A DNA stretch of 64,000 nucleotides from Desulfitibacter sp. BRH_c19 (lineage in GTDB: Bacteria > Bacillota > DSM-16504 > Desulfitibacterales > Desulfitibacteraceae). Each line of letters starts with the position of its first letter. Positions within the stretch are counted from its first letter, which is position 1. Below are positions 25,834 to 34,521 of this stretch, in pieces. Location of the stretch: assembly GCA_001515945.1 (NCBI GenBank), contig LOER01000032.1:182665-246664 (forward strand). The letters run 5' to 3'. The notes under the pieces were generated by a model. The model saw only the letters and a list, made by a program, of their open reading frames with translations, was not told the origin of the DNA and did no database searches. The translations under genes were made by a program, and so were the position numbers.

Positions 25834-26130
25834 CTATTGTACATCATCATCTTCTTCTAGGTTTTCTTGCCATATGTTTGCAACCATTTCCCACTCATCG
25901 TCACTTTCAATTTCATAAAGCATTTCTTCACCCTCATCATCAATACCTACTTTAAGAATGATAGCTTCTTCACCAACGCCATCATTTGTTTTTGGTAAGA
26001 GGATAGCATACTCTTCCTCATCAACCTCGATCATATCAATTATTTCAAATTCAATTTCTCCACCATTTTCATCAACTAAAGTGATGGTATTATCCATCTC
26101 AAAGTTTTCATTATTATGTTCTGTCATCAT
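25834..26130 (-). CDS. DUF1292 protein
   Basis: 98 aa, very acidic. ITLVDENGGEIEFEIIDMIEV, then EYAILLP and EEMLYEIESDDEW are typical of DUF1292 (YrzB). Function is unknown. In Firmicutes it is found next to ruvX and ireB, as here. GAGGCGG precedes ATG ATG; I use the first. Confidence 0.92.
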   Translation of the reverse strand: MMTEHNNENFEMDNTITLVDENGGEIEFEIIDMIEVDEEEYAILLPKTNDGVGEEAIILKVGIDDEGEEMLYEIESDDEWEMVANIWQENLEEDDDVQ

Positions 26131-26200
26131 TAACACCGCCTCTAATTATTAATATATTTCATCTCAACCATTATAATCTTAATAAGCTATGGTTTTGACA

Positions 26201-26230
26201 ATCATACCTTTTGTTACAATTGTTTGTCCA
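26201..26230 (-). promoter_or_regulatory. Candidate promoter of the DUF1292 gene
   Basis: On the minus strand TGGACA and TATGAT are separated by 18 nt, about 70 nt before the DUF1292 start, in the 220-nt space after ruvX. Nothing else was recognised in that space. Confidence 0.5.
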
Positions 26231-26350
26231 GTATATGCTTTTTATTATTACCAATTCTAAACTTTATTAACACTTTTCCATTAAGGACAATAACTCCTGC
26301 CAAAAAGGAAAAACTACATGAATTCTTCAAATATAGCTTTCAGTTTAAAA

Positions 26351-26770
26351 TCATCTAATGCTAGTACTATCCATATAGTTTTGTAATATGATCACAGCAG
26401 CAATTTTGTCTACAACTTTCTTCCTTTTTTTTCTGGAAACATCACCCTCAAGAAGAGCTCTTTGAGCGCTAACTGTAGTTAATCTTTCATCCCAATACTT
26501 AGTTTTTAGGCCTGTCCTTTCTGCAAGCATCTCTCCAAAGTTTTTTGCCCTTTCTGCAGAGGGTCCTATTGTATTATTCATGTTTTTTGGTAGTCCTACA
26601 ACTATAAGATTAACTTCATAGTCTTTAAGGATAGTAGCTACTGCTTGTAAATCTGTTTCTAACTCAGTTCTTCTTATTGTATCAAGTCCTTGGGCAGTTA
26701 TACCCAGTAAATCACTTACTGCAATTCCAATGGTTCTTTCGCCAACATCTAAACCTGCAATTCTTTTCAT
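26351..26770 (-). CDS. ruvX: Holliday junction resolvase-like RuvX (YqgF)
   Basis: 139 aa. GLDVGERTIGIAVSD is the RNase H-like N-terminal motif. VVGLPKNMNNTIGPSAERA, KYWDERLTTVSAQRAL and KVVDKIAAVIILQNYMD carry the other conserved acidic residues. YqgF proteins process the 5' end of pre-16S rRNA in E. coli. GAGGTGA precedes the ATG. Confidence 0.95.
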   Translation of the reverse strand: MKRIAGLDVGERTIGIAVSDLLGITAQGLDTIRRTELETDLQAVATILKDYEVNLIVVGLPKNMNNTIGPSAERAKNFGEMLAERTGLKTKYWDERLTTVSAQRALLEGDVSRKKRKKVVDKIAAVIILQNYMDSTSIR

Positions 26771-26782
26771 TGTTTAATCACC

Positions 26783-27733
26783 TCAAAAAACTTTTATACA
26801 AAAATCTTGACATACTGTTGAGCAGTAACCACATAAGATACACTTTTCTGGTTCCACAATAATTTCTTTAAAATCATTTATCTGTAAAGCTCCTTGACTA
26901 CATTTCTCTACACATTTTCCACAACCAATACACCAAGGTTCAATATGAAGAATTTTACCATTTTCTAGCAATTGATTGTGTAATGATTCTGGAATTGGAC
27001 TTTCTTCCAGAATCATGCAATTGGCATCTATTTCTAATGGACTCTGCATTCCCAGGGCTATAGAATCAAGTTCTTTGATAGAAAATGCATATTGGAGTGC
27101 TTTTAAGTAATTACCGGATAAGTTACCTCCTCCTAAGGGTTTCATCCCGTAGATACCAATACCTTTTTCTTTAGCTTTATTTATTTCCTGGAGCATATCC
27201 GAAATAGTACTATCTACTATGCCTAAACCCTTGTAGTTGACGATGGGGTGAATAACATCAATGCCTTCTAACTCCTGAGCTGCAGAAACGCACTTTACAT
27301 GATGCGTTGATATGCCTATGCCCCTTACTAAACCCTTTTCTCTTGCCTGTATTAGAGCCTCCCATGCTTGGGAGTGGCCTTTTAATGTAAGTATGGATTC
27401 CTGTTCATGCATCAAGAAAATATCTATGTAATCTCTATTAATTTCCTTTCTAGCTTTCTCTATACTTTCCATCATACCCTTATAGGTATATGCATACGAT
27501 TTACTGGCAATTATCAATTGCTTATCTGTAACCTGAATCAGTTTTTTTAAATATGGATATGTCGCATAGCTTTCTGCGCTATCAAAAAAGTTTATTCCAT
27601 TCTCAACAGCTCTTTGGAGTATTGCTGTTCCTTGGGATACAGTATAATTCCTCTGTAATGGTCCTATGGTAAGGGTCCCGAAGCAGATTCTTGAGACTTC
27701 AAGGCCTGTCCTACCAAGGTTTGAGTATAACAC
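26783..27733 (-). CDS. Aldo/keto reductase with C-terminal ferredoxin domain
   Basis: About 316 aa. AKR TIM-barrel residues: FFDSAESYATYPYL, SKSYAYTYKGM, DIFLMHEQES, and GIGISTHHV. The C-terminus carries two [4Fe-4S] clusters (CIGCGKCVEKCSQGAL, CILCGYCSTVCQDFC). This layout is common in anaerobes; the substrate is unknown. The frame reaches 27778, but its first 15 codons overlap the ireB terminator. GGGAGG precedes a GTG at 27733 (VLYSNLGRTGLEVS), which matches the normal AKR N-terminus and is the start I use. Confidence 0.92.
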   Translation of the reverse strand: MLYSNLGRTGLEVSRICFGTLTIGPLQRNYTVSQGTAILQRAVENGINFFDSAESYATYPYLKKLIQVTDKQLIIASKSYAYTYKGMMESIEKARKEINRDYIDIFLMHEQESILTLKGHSQAWEALIQAREKGLVRGIGISTHHVKCVSAAQELEGIDVIHPIVNYKGLGIVDSTISDMLQEINKAKEKGIGIYGMKPLGGGNLSGNYLKALQYAFSIKELDSIALGMQSPLEIDANCMILEESPIPESLHNQLLENGKILHIEPWCIGCGKCVEKCSQGALQINDFKEIIVEPEKCILCGYCSTVCQDFCIKVF

Positions 27734-27749
27734 TTTATTTAACCTCCCA

Positions 27750-27788
27750 TAAAGAAAATAAACCCCATGAAAAAGCACAGGGTTTATT
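27750..27788 (-). terminator. Terminator of ireB
   Basis: On the minus strand AATAAACCC and GGGTTTATT pair with a loop of about 13 nt, followed by TTCTTTATGG. It lies 10 nt after the ireB stop. Confidence 0.65.
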
Positions 27789-27797
27789 AGCCTCTCT

Positions 27798-28058
27798 TTA
27801 TTCCTTGTTTAAATAGTATATTAGTAATTCCTCTAAAAGGTCATCCCGCTCTAATTTTTTAATAAGACCTCTAGCATTATTATGACTTGTAATGTATGCA
27901 GGATCACCAGACAAGAGGTATCCTACTAGCTGGTTTATGGGATTATAACCCTTCTCTTTAAGTGCTTCATGAACCTCAAACAAAATGTCCTTGGCTTTAA
28001 ATTCTTCTTCTTTTTTGGCCTTAAACATCATGGTTTGATCCATATTGTTATTTCCCAT
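27798..28058 (-). CDS. ireB: IreB family regulatory phosphoprotein
   Basis: 86 aa. [37 protein letters not shown], quoted in parts as [20 protein letters not shown] and [14 protein letters not shown], is the IreB/YrzL (DUF965) signature. N-terminal Thr/Met-rich residues (MDQTMMF) hold the threonine phosphorylated by IreK-type kinases in Enterococcus. It lies downstream of alaS, as in many Firmicutes. Confidence 0.95.
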   Translation of the reverse strand: MGNNNMDQTMMFKAKKEEEFKAKDILFEVHEALKEKGYNPINQLVGYLLSGDPAYITSHNNARGLIKKLERDDLLEELLIYYLNKE

Positions 28059-28149
28059 TTAATTCCCTCCCCAGAATAGGCACTTGTTAAATAAGTTCTG
28101 CACTTATAAGTAGTATTCCTTTATTCCCAGAAAAAATGACAGTACAAAA

Positions 28150-30795
28150 CTATTTAATCTGGCCCTGTATTATACTTTTTGCAGCATTTAAAGCCTCTTC
28201 TATCTTCGAAGGATCCTTACCACCTGCTTGAGCCATATCAGGCCTGCCTCCACCGCCACCACCAGCAATTTTAGCAACATCTCTAATTATATTACCTGCA
28301 TGGACCCCTCTATCAACAACATCTTTAGTTGCCATCACAAGGAAACTAGCCTTATCTTCAATGGATGCTCCAAGCACCACTACTCCTGACTGGAGTTTTG
28401 TTCTAAATGTATCACCCATATTTCTCAGGGCATCCATATTTCTAGCATCTACCTTTACTGCAAGGAGTTTTACTCCTTCTATATCTATAATACTATCAAG
28501 TAAATTTTGTGACTGATAACTAGCTAGTCTTGTAGAAAGTTTTTCAATTTCTCGTGATTTTTCCTTATTCTCATAAATAAGCTGTTCAACCTTGGAAATT
28601 ATATGTTCTGAATCAGTTTTTAAAGTATTCCCGATCTCTTTCGTGATAGATTCCATTGTATTTAAATAGTTTAAGGCTTCAGGTCCTGTAATGGCTTCAA
28701 TTCGTCTTAACCCCGAACCAATACCACCCTCACTTATAATCTTTAAAATCCCAATCTCTGATGTAGAATTCACATGGGTACCCCCACAAAGCTCCAAGCT
28801 ATAATCCCCTATCTGAACAACTCTTACTTTTTCACCATATTTTTCACCAAATAGGGCTGCAGCACCAAGTTCCTTGGCTTCTTCTAATGAAGTTTCAAAA
28901 AACTTAAGATGGTTTCCAAAGAGCAGTTGTCTATTTACAATATCTTCGACTTGTGTTATTTCTTTACTGGTAACTGCATTAAAATGATTAAAGTCAAATC
29001 TCAGTCGCTGGGGAGTTACTAAGGATCCTGCCTGATTAACATGGTCTCCTAGAACGTCCATTAATGCCTGGTGAAGTAAATGTGTTGCTGTATGGTTTCT
29101 TGCTGTATTTAACCTTCTATGACTGTTAACTGATACACTTACCATACTGCCTGCACGCATGCTACCTTCAACAACTCTACCAATGTGAATAATTTTTCCA
29201 TCTGGAAGCTTTTTAGTATCTATAATTTCTATCCTGCCATTTTTATTAGCAATTTCCCCTTGGTCTCCTATTTGACCACCGCCTTCAGGATAAAAGGGTG
29301 TTTCCTTTAATAAAACAAATACATCATCACCATTACTAGCAGTTTCTACTGATTTATCTCCTATTATTATAGATAATAGCTTAGTTTCGTTGGAGGTTTG
29401 TCCATATCCAATAAAGGTTGTCTTTCCTATCTCACCTAACGCGCCTATAAAAGTAGCTGAAAAATCCCAGCCCTTAGCATCGTCTCTAGCGGCTCTTGCC
29501 CTTTGTCTTTGTTCTTCCATCTCTCTCTGGAAACCTTCAGTATCTACATCTATACCGTTTTCTTCTGCTAGATCCTTGGTCAAATCAAGAGGAAAGCCAA
29601 AGGTGTCGTATAATACAAAGGCCTCATGCCCTGGAATATGTGTTTTTCCTTCTTTTTTAACAGTAGCAACTATATCGTTTGCCATTTTCATTCCTTCATT
29701 AATTGTTTCATGGAATTTCTTTTCTTCTAGTTTGATAATTTTTTGAATGTGTTCTTGCTTTTCAATTATTTGTGGGTAGGCTCCGCCCATGAGTTTGCCA
29801 ACCTCTACTACCATTTTGTTTAAGAATGGGTTATCGATCCCGATTACTTTTCCCAACCGAACTGCCCTTCTGAGAATTCTCCTTAAAACATAAGCCCTTC
29901 CTTCATTACCTGGTAGAACACCATCGGCAATCAGGAATGTACAGGAGCGAGCATGGTCGGCTATAACCCTAAATGGAAAGCCCTCTTCACCTGGAGAATA
30001 TTGTTTGCCAGTATGCTTTTCAACCCAATGAAGCAATGGCTTCATTAAATCTGTATCATAATTGCTGTTTACCTCTTGGAGAATAGAGGCTACCCTTTCT
30101 AAGCCCATCCCAGTATCTATACTTGGTCTAGGTAGGGGTGTTAAATCTCCATCTGCATCTCTTTCAAATTGCATAAACACAAGATTCCATATTTCTAACC
30201 ATCTGTCACAATCACAAGCTCCTAGGGCACATTCTGAGCTTTCACATGAATGCTCTGCACCTCTATCATAGATAATTTCACTACATGGCCCACAGGGGCC
30301 TGTATCTCCCATAGCCCAGAAGTTATCCTTTTCTCCTAACCGAACTATTCTATCTTCTGAAACATCAGTATTTTGCAACCATAGTTCGTATGCTTCATCG
30401 TCATCTAAATAAATGGTAACCCATAATCTTTCTTTTGGCAGTTTTAGCTCGCTAGTAAGAAATTCCCAGGCATACTCAATTGCTTCCTTTTTAAAGTAGT
30501 CACCAAAGGAGAAGTTTCCCATCATTTCAAAAAAGGTATGGTGCCTTGCAGTTCTACCAACTGTATCAAGGTCATTATGCTTCCCACCAGCTCTTACACA
30601 CTTTTGGGCAGTAACTGCCCTTTTATAGTTTCTTTTCTCCATAGCTGTAAATAGGTCTTTAAATTGAACCATTCCTGCATTTGTAAATAGCAAAGTAGGG
30701 TCATTATGTGGAACAAGAGATGAACTTTCAACAATCCTGTGTCCCCTATTTGCAAAGTAGTTCAAAAAGGCCTCCCTTAATTCTTTTCCCTGCAA
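28150..30795 (-). CDS. alaS: Alanyl-tRNA synthetase
   Basis: About 881 aa. Class II catalytic core at the N-terminus (LFTNAGMVQFKDLFT, TARHHTFFEMMGNFSFGDYFK in pieces: HHTFFEMMGNFSFGDYF), editing domain with HTATHLLHQAL and the C-x-x-x-H zinc site (LCGGTHVNSTSEIG), then DHHA1-like C-terminus GGGGGGRPDMAQAGG. The open frame reaches a GTG at 30804 that overlaps AAGGAG. A TTG at 30795, 8 nt after the SD, is the better start. I found no T-box (GGTGGNACCGCG) in its leader. Confidence 0.97.
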   Translation of the reverse strand: MQGKELREAFLNYFANRGHRIVESSSLVPHNDPTLLFTNAGMVQFKDLFTAMEKRNYKRAVTAQKCVRAGGKHNDLDTVGRTARHHTFFEMMGNFSFGDYFKKEAIEYAWEFLTSELKLPKERLWVTIYLDDDEAYELWLQNTDVSEDRIVRLGEKDNFWAMGDTGPCGPCSEIIYDRGAEHSCESSECALGACDCDRWLEIWNLVFMQFERDADGDLTPLPRPSIDTGMGLERVASILQEVNSNYDTDLMKPLLHWVEKHTGKQYSPGEEGFPFRVIADHARSCTFLIADGVLPGNEGRAYVLRRILRRAVRLGKVIGIDNPFLNKMVVEVGKLMGGAYPQIIEKQEHIQKIIKLEEKKFHETINEGMKMANDIVATVKKEGKTHIPGHEAFVLYDTFGFPLDLTKDLAEENGIDVDTEGFQREMEEQRQRARAARDDAKGWDFSATFIGALGEIGKTTFIGYGQTSNETKLLSIIIGDKSVETASNGDDVFVLLKETPFYPEGGGQIGDQGEIANKNGRIEIIDTKKLPDGKIIHIGRVVEGSMRAGSMVSVSVNSHRRLNTARNHTATHLLHQALMDVLGDHVNQAGSLVTPQRLRFDFNHFNAVTSKEITQVEDIVNRQLLFGNHLKFFETSLEEAKELGAAALFGEKYGEKVRVVQIGDYSLELCGGTHVNSTSEIGILKIISEGGIGSGLRRIEAITGPEALNYLNTMESITKEIGNTLKTDSEHIISKVEQLIYENKEKSREIEKLSTRLASYQSQNLLDSIIDIEGVKLLAVKVDARNMDALRNMGDTFRTKLQSGVVVLGASIEDKASFLVMATKDVVDRGVHAGNIIRDVAKIAGGGGGGRPDMAQAGGKDPSKIEEALNAAKSIIQGQIK

Positions 30796-30832
30796 AACAA
30801 TCACTCCTTGAAGTAAGTTCTTAGTTCATATG

Positions 30833-30875
30833 TACATATATAAACCCCGTCACTAACAAAGCCTATTGACGAGGT
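30833..30875 (-). terminator. Terminator between the AI-2E-type permease and alaS
   Basis: On the minus strand ACCTCGTCA and TGACGGGGT form a 9-bp stem (one G-U pair) with a loop of about 14 nt, followed by TTTATATATG. It lies 75 nt after the permease stop and 38 nt before the alaS start. Confidence 0.6.
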
Positions 30876-30948
30876 AACACTTTGTAATAATGTCCCGTAT
30901 ATTATACCTAAATGTAACCAAGCATGTCAATTACAGCAAAATCAAGAA

Positions 30949-31992
30949 TCAAGTCATAATCTTATCAACCCAATAATTTATGATAATTCTTGTTACTGCA
31001 GTAATTGGTACAGCTACAAGAAGACCTATTATTCCAAATAAATGACCTCCAGCAAGAACTACAAATATTACAGTTAGTGGATGAAGTCCAACACTTTCCC
31101 CTAATATCTTTGGAGATAGTATATTGGACTCTACTTGCTGGACAACAACCATAAGTAGTATGACGTATAGTACTTTTATTTTTAAATCTAGTAGTGCAAT
31201 CAAAATAGCAGGTACAGCTCCGATTACTGGTCCAAAATATGGTATTAGGTCAAAAACACCTGCAATAATTCCTAAGAGAATGGCAAATCTTAGATTAATT
31301 ATTGTTAGACCAATTGCTGTCATAAGGCCTACCAAAAATGCTACGAGAAGATGGCCCCGAATAAATTTGGTTAGAACTCTGTCGATATCCTTCCATAAAT
31401 AACAAACTTCCTTACGAATGGATATTGGGAAAAGACTCATAATGCGTTGACTGATACCCTTTTTATCTTTTAAAATATAAAAGGCTAGAATTGGTGCTAA
31501 CAAAATAATAACCAGGCCTGAAAAAAGTCCCAACATACGGTCTGCGAGGGTATCAAGGCTGGTAATTAAAAGCTGCTCAATATTATTAATTGTTTCATCT
31601 ATCACCTGGCGAAGGCTTTCTGGTATCTGAATCCTTTGATAGTTTTCATAGAAACCTGTAATGGTTTGCTGTAGTTGGGCAGTTAAGATTGGAATCGTCT
31701 GAGAAAAATTCTCTACCTCTCTTGCTATGACGGGAAAGGCATATAGCGTAACTAACGACACGCCTGTTAATACAGAAGCATATACTATGAAAATAGATAA
31801 AGCTCTATTAATTCCTTTAATTTCTATATATGTTACAAATGGATTCAGTAAATACGCCAAAACTAATGCTAGTATAAATGGGGGTAATATCACTCGGACT
31901 ATGTATAAAAAATATATTACTAGTAATAATGCTCCAATTAGTAGCATTAGTCTTTTATTTCTCTGGCTTAGGCATAGTAGTTTCATATTCAT
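30949..31992 (-). CDS. AI-2E family transporter (PerM-like)
   Basis: 347 aa with about eight hydrophobic segments. VILPPFILALVLAYLLNPFVTYI at the N-terminus and LIPYFGPVIGAVPAILIALL, then VESNILSPKILGESVGLHPLTVI near the C-terminus, are characteristic of PF01594. Substrates of the family are mostly unknown; some relatives are Na+(Li+)/H+ antiporters. The start ATG follows the stop of the YtxH-like gene after one base (TAAAATG). Confidence 0.93.
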   Translation of the reverse strand: MNMKLLCLSQRNKRLMLLIGALLLVIYFLYIVRVILPPFILALVLAYLLNPFVTYIEIKGINRALSIFIVYASVLTGVSLVTLYAFPVIAREVENFSQTIPILTAQLQQTITGFYENYQRIQIPESLRQVIDETINNIEQLLITSLDTLADRMLGLFSGLVIILLAPILAFYILKDKKGISQRIMSLFPISIRKEVCYLWKDIDRVLTKFIRGHLLVAFLVGLMTAIGLTIINLRFAILLGIIAGVFDLIPYFGPVIGAVPAILIALLDLKIKVLYVILLMVVVQQVESNILSPKILGESVGLHPLTVIFVVLAGGHLFGIIGLLVAVPITAVTRIIINYWVDKIMT

Positions 31993-31993
31993 T

Positions 31994-32143
31994 TTACTTT
32001 CCCATCAATTCATCGACCTTTGCCTGCAATTTCCTTATTCTGCCTTTAGTTTTAACGACAGGTTTTTTAGCAGGTATCAGGAATGCTCCAACTATTGCTC
32101 CAATAATGCCACCTGTAACAATTCCATTTAAAAAGCCACGCAT
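31994..32143 (-). CDS. Short YtxH-like membrane protein
   Basis: 49 codons. MRGFLNGIVTGGIIGAIVGA begins with a glycine-zipper type membrane helix. It is followed by a basic tail (PAKKPVVKTKGRIRKLQAKV). This is the architecture of short YtxH-like proteins. GAGGTGA stands 8 nt before the ATG. The stop TAA is one base before the permease ATG, so the pair is translationally coupled. Function is unknown. Confidence 0.8.
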   Translation of the reverse strand: MRGFLNGIVTGGIIGAIVGAFLIPAKKPVVKTKGRIRKLQAKVDELMGK

Positions 32144-32179
32144 TATATCGTCACCTCGGATAAATTTATCAAAATTTTT

Positions 32180-32300
32180 TTCTATATGGGTTAACCCCCA
32201 CTTCTATAAGTGGGCTCTAAATCAGGTGGAGTAGAGTCTCCATCTGATTCCCCGATGTTCAGCTTTGGCTGAACGAGTTCACTTTGCACTTGTGAGTGAA
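32180..32300 (-). repeat. Three-hairpin intergenic element
   Basis: On the minus strand three hairpins follow one another: GTTCAGC-CAAA-GCTGAAC, ATCAGATGGAG...CTCCACCTGAT, and CCCACTT-ATAG-AAGTGGG. They fill the space between the zinc ribbon gene (stop 32279) and the YtxH-like gene. I see no poly-U tract or protein-coding capacity. Similar strings recur in clostridial genomes as I recall, possibly as IS200/IS605-type end remnants, but I cannot confirm that here. Confidence 0.5.
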
Positions 32301-32425
32301 CCGTCCTCTTCTACTTCATAGATCTTATTATTACCATCATATTCAATTAAGCAGTTCCAGCAATAATATTGATTTGTAGCTACCCTTCCTACTGCTCTGC
32401 CATTACAAAGGGGACAATTATTCAT
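32279..32425 (-). CDS. Short zinc ribbon protein
   Basis: 48 aa. MNNCPLCNGRAVGRV and YYCWNCLIEY give two CxxC knuckles, enough for a single zinc ribbon. An acidic C-terminal tail follows (YEVEEDGSLTS). AGGAGGTGA is 8 nt before the ATG, and the ATG abuts the TAG stop of the PRC-barrel gene, so it is cotranscribed and coupled with it. Function is unknown. Confidence 0.85.
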   Translation of the reverse strand: MNNCPLCNGRAVGRVATNQYYCWNCLIEYDGNNKIYEVEEDGSLTSAK

Positions 32426-32932
32426 CTAAGTATCACCTCCTAGCTTTTCTTTGATAATTATCATATTTTCTGTAAAGGTTTCAATGTCTCTAAAGAGAAT
32501 CTTCTCTCTTCCATTTAGAAAATCTTTAAGTAATCCATCAGAGATTTCTAAATGATCTATTTTGCCTTCTGGGAAGGAAAAGCAAATCTCTGTCAAAAAT
32601 CCTATTTCTCGTCCCCAATTGGAAACTATTTTCCGACCTTTGCATTTAGTCCAATATTGCTCTTCTTGATTTTCTAATTCCTCTAATTTTTCGAGAGTAA
32701 CTAGCGGAACCCAATCTCCGGCAAACTTTTTGAAACTGCTTATTGGGACAGAGGCATCATCTTTGGTAATTATATTTCCTGTTTCCAAGTAAAGCGACTT
32801 AACCAGCCCTTCTTTCCATAAACAAATCAGATCCTTAATAACACCAATTTGTTTGCCACTATCTACTGAAATTACAGGCTTTCCTATTAAATCGTTTGAT
32901 TTATACATTTTTTCACTCTTATGATTTTCCAT
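32426..32932 (-). CDS. PRC-barrel domain protein
   Basis: 168 aa containing two PRC-barrel-like units: residues about 10-75 (LIGKPVISVDSGKQIGVIKDLI) and 95-160 (CKGRKIVSNWGREIGFLTEICF, then KIDHLEISDGLLKDF). PRC barrels bind RNA or proteins; the role here is unknown. Its stop abuts the zinc ribbon gene. Confidence 0.85.
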   Translation of the reverse strand: MENHKSEKMYKSNDLIGKPVISVDSGKQIGVIKDLICLWKEGLVKSLYLETGNIITKDDASVPISSFKKFAGDWVPLVTLEKLEELENQEEQYWTKCKGRKIVSNWGREIGFLTEICFSFPEGKIDHLEISDGLLKDFLNGREKILFRDIETFTENMIIIKEKLGGDT

Positions 32933-32957
32933 TTATTAAATATTATTACCAGATATT

Positions 32958-32990
32958 ATAAAAAAAATGCGCCACTAAATGACACATTTT
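32958..32990 (-). terminator. Terminator of the isc-mnmA operon
   Basis: On the minus strand ATGTGTCA and TGGCGCAT form an 8-bp stem (two G-U pairs), followed by TTTTTTTATAAT. It lies about 40 nt after the mnmA stop. Confidence 0.75.
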
Positions 32991-33027
32991 CTTTAAAAAT
33001 TAAAAAACTGTATTTAAATTTTAGTGA

Positions 33028-34110
33028 TTAAGGCTTTAACCTTTCGCCTATTGTACCTCCACCTACTACCAGGTCGTCAAGATAATAAACAACTGCCTGG
33101 CCTGGGGTGATAGCTTTTTCGGGCTCCAGAAATTCTACTCGCACTCTACTCTCTTCGGGATATATCATTGCTTTTTTAGGTTCAGATTTATAGCGTATCT
33201 TTGCCTGAACCTCCATTGGTTGTTCTAATGATTCAAACATTATAAAGTTGTTATTGTACGAATATAAGCCATTTGAGAATACTTCCTCTTTTTTCCCTAT
33301 TATTATTGCATTTTTTTCTGGAAGGATATCCACCACATAAGCGGGATATCCAAGTGCTAAGCCTAAACCCTTTCTTTGACCTATTGTGTAAAAGGGTATT
33401 CCCTCATGGGTACCTATGATATTTCCAGCTGTATCCAGAAATGATCCTTTTTTAATAGAGTCTACATTGCTTTGAAGAAAATTTCTATAATTATTATCTG
33501 GTACAAAGCAAATTTCCTGACTTTCAGGCTTGTCTGCAACCCGAAGGTTAAGATCTGCTGCAATTTTTCTAATTTGAGGCTTAGTATATTCACCTAATGG
33601 CATTAGTGTTTTAGAAAGTTGTTCCTGGGTAAAGCCATAAAGAGCATAGGTTTGATCCTTGTTTAAATCCTCTGCTATTTTCATGAGATATCTTTGTCTG
33701 CCATCATCATAGTAGATTTTAGCATAGTGGCCTGTAGCAATATAGTCTAATTCTAATTGAATGGCCTTATCAAGAAGAGCATCAAATTTTACATACCGGT
33801 TACAAGCAATACAAGGGTTTGGAGTTCTCCCCTTCATGTATTCATCTATAAAATAGTCAATAACCTTTTCTTGAAAAATCTGACGAAAGTTCATTACATA
33901 AAAAGGTATTCCTAAATTATTTGCGACGTTTCTGGCATCGTCAACAGCACTCAAGCTACAGCAACCTGTATCATTTTCAGAAGGAGGCTGATTCTCAGGC
34001 CAGATTTGCATTGTAACTCCAATTATTTCATAACCCTCTTCTTTTAACAAATGGGCGGCTATCGAACTGTCTACACCACCACTCATGGCAACTAATACTT
34101 TCTTTGGCAT
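33028..34110 (-). CDS. mnmA: tRNA-specific 2-thiouridylase MnmA
   Basis: 360 aa. PP-loop ATPase motif AMSGGVDSSIAA, TGCCSLSAVDDA with the catalytic Cys, RTPNPCIACNRYVKF, GHYAKI, KPESQEICFVPD with the second Cys, and TIGQRKGLG. It thiolates U34 of Lys, Glu and Gln tRNAs. It is the last gene of iscR-iscS-iscU-mnmA, which fits with IscS as sulfur donor. Confidence 0.97.
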   Translation of the reverse strand: MPKKVLVAMSGGVDSSIAAHLLKEEGYEIIGVTMQIWPENQPPSENDTGCCSLSAVDDARNVANNLGIPFYVMNFRQIFQEKVIDYFIDEYMKGRTPNPCIACNRYVKFDALLDKAIQLELDYIATGHYAKIYYDDGRQRYLMKIAEDLNKDQTYALYGFTQEQLSKTLMPLGEYTKPQIRKIAADLNLRVADKPESQEICFVPDNNYRNFLQSNVDSIKKGSFLDTAGNIIGTHEGIPFYTIGQRKGLGLALGYPAYVVDILPEKNAIIIGKKEEVFSNGLYSYNNNFIMFESLEQPMEVQAKIRYKSEPKKAMIYPEESRVRVEFLEPEKAITPGQAVVYYLDDLVVGGGTIGERLKP

Positions 34111-34130
34111 TATTTATTCATCACCTAATT

Positions 34131-34499
34131 CTACTTTTGCTTTGATTTGTAATCCTCAATTGCTTTGTGTAATGCATCGGCAGCTAAATTGGAGCAGTGC
34201 ATCTTTGTTCCTGGTAGACCACCTAAAGATTCGGCAACTTCCTTATTTGTAAGTTTTTCGGCTTCTTCAATGGTTTTACCTTTAGCAAGTTCAGTTGCCA
34301 TGCTGCTTGTGGCAATAGCAGCTCCACATCCAAATGTCTTAAACTTTATATCTTCTATAATGTTATCTTTTACCTTAATATACATTTTCATAATATCGCC
34401 ACAGGTAGGATTACCAACCTGACCTACTCCATCCGCATTCTCTATTTCTCCTACGTTTTTTGGATTAGTAAAATTCTCCATAACCTTGTCAGTATACAT
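34131..34499 (-). CDS. iscU: Fe-S scaffold protein IscU/NifU-like
   Basis: 122 aa. It has the NifU N-terminal fold with all three cluster ligands: GNPTCGDIM, FKTFGCGAAIATSS, and MHCSNLAADALHKAI. It assembles Fe-S clusters with sulfur from IscS. Lies 22 nt after iscS, in the NifS-NifU order typical of clostridia. Confidence 0.96.
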   Translation of the reverse strand: MYTDKVMENFTNPKNVGEIENADGVGQVGNPTCGDIMKMYIKVKDNIIEDIKFKTFGCGAAIATSSMATELAKGKTIEEAEKLTNKEVAESLGGLPGTKMHCSNLAADALHKAIEDYKSKQK

Positions 34500-34521
34500 C
34501 TTTGTCTTCTCCCCCTTAAAG

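Noticed and set aside
26137..26350. Small gene between ruvX and DUF1292
   Set aside because: No open frame with an SD; it holds only a promoter-like pair of hexamers.
30795..30948. T-box leader of alaS
   Set aside because: The T-box core GGTGGNACCGCG is not present. The hairpin is better read as the permease terminator.
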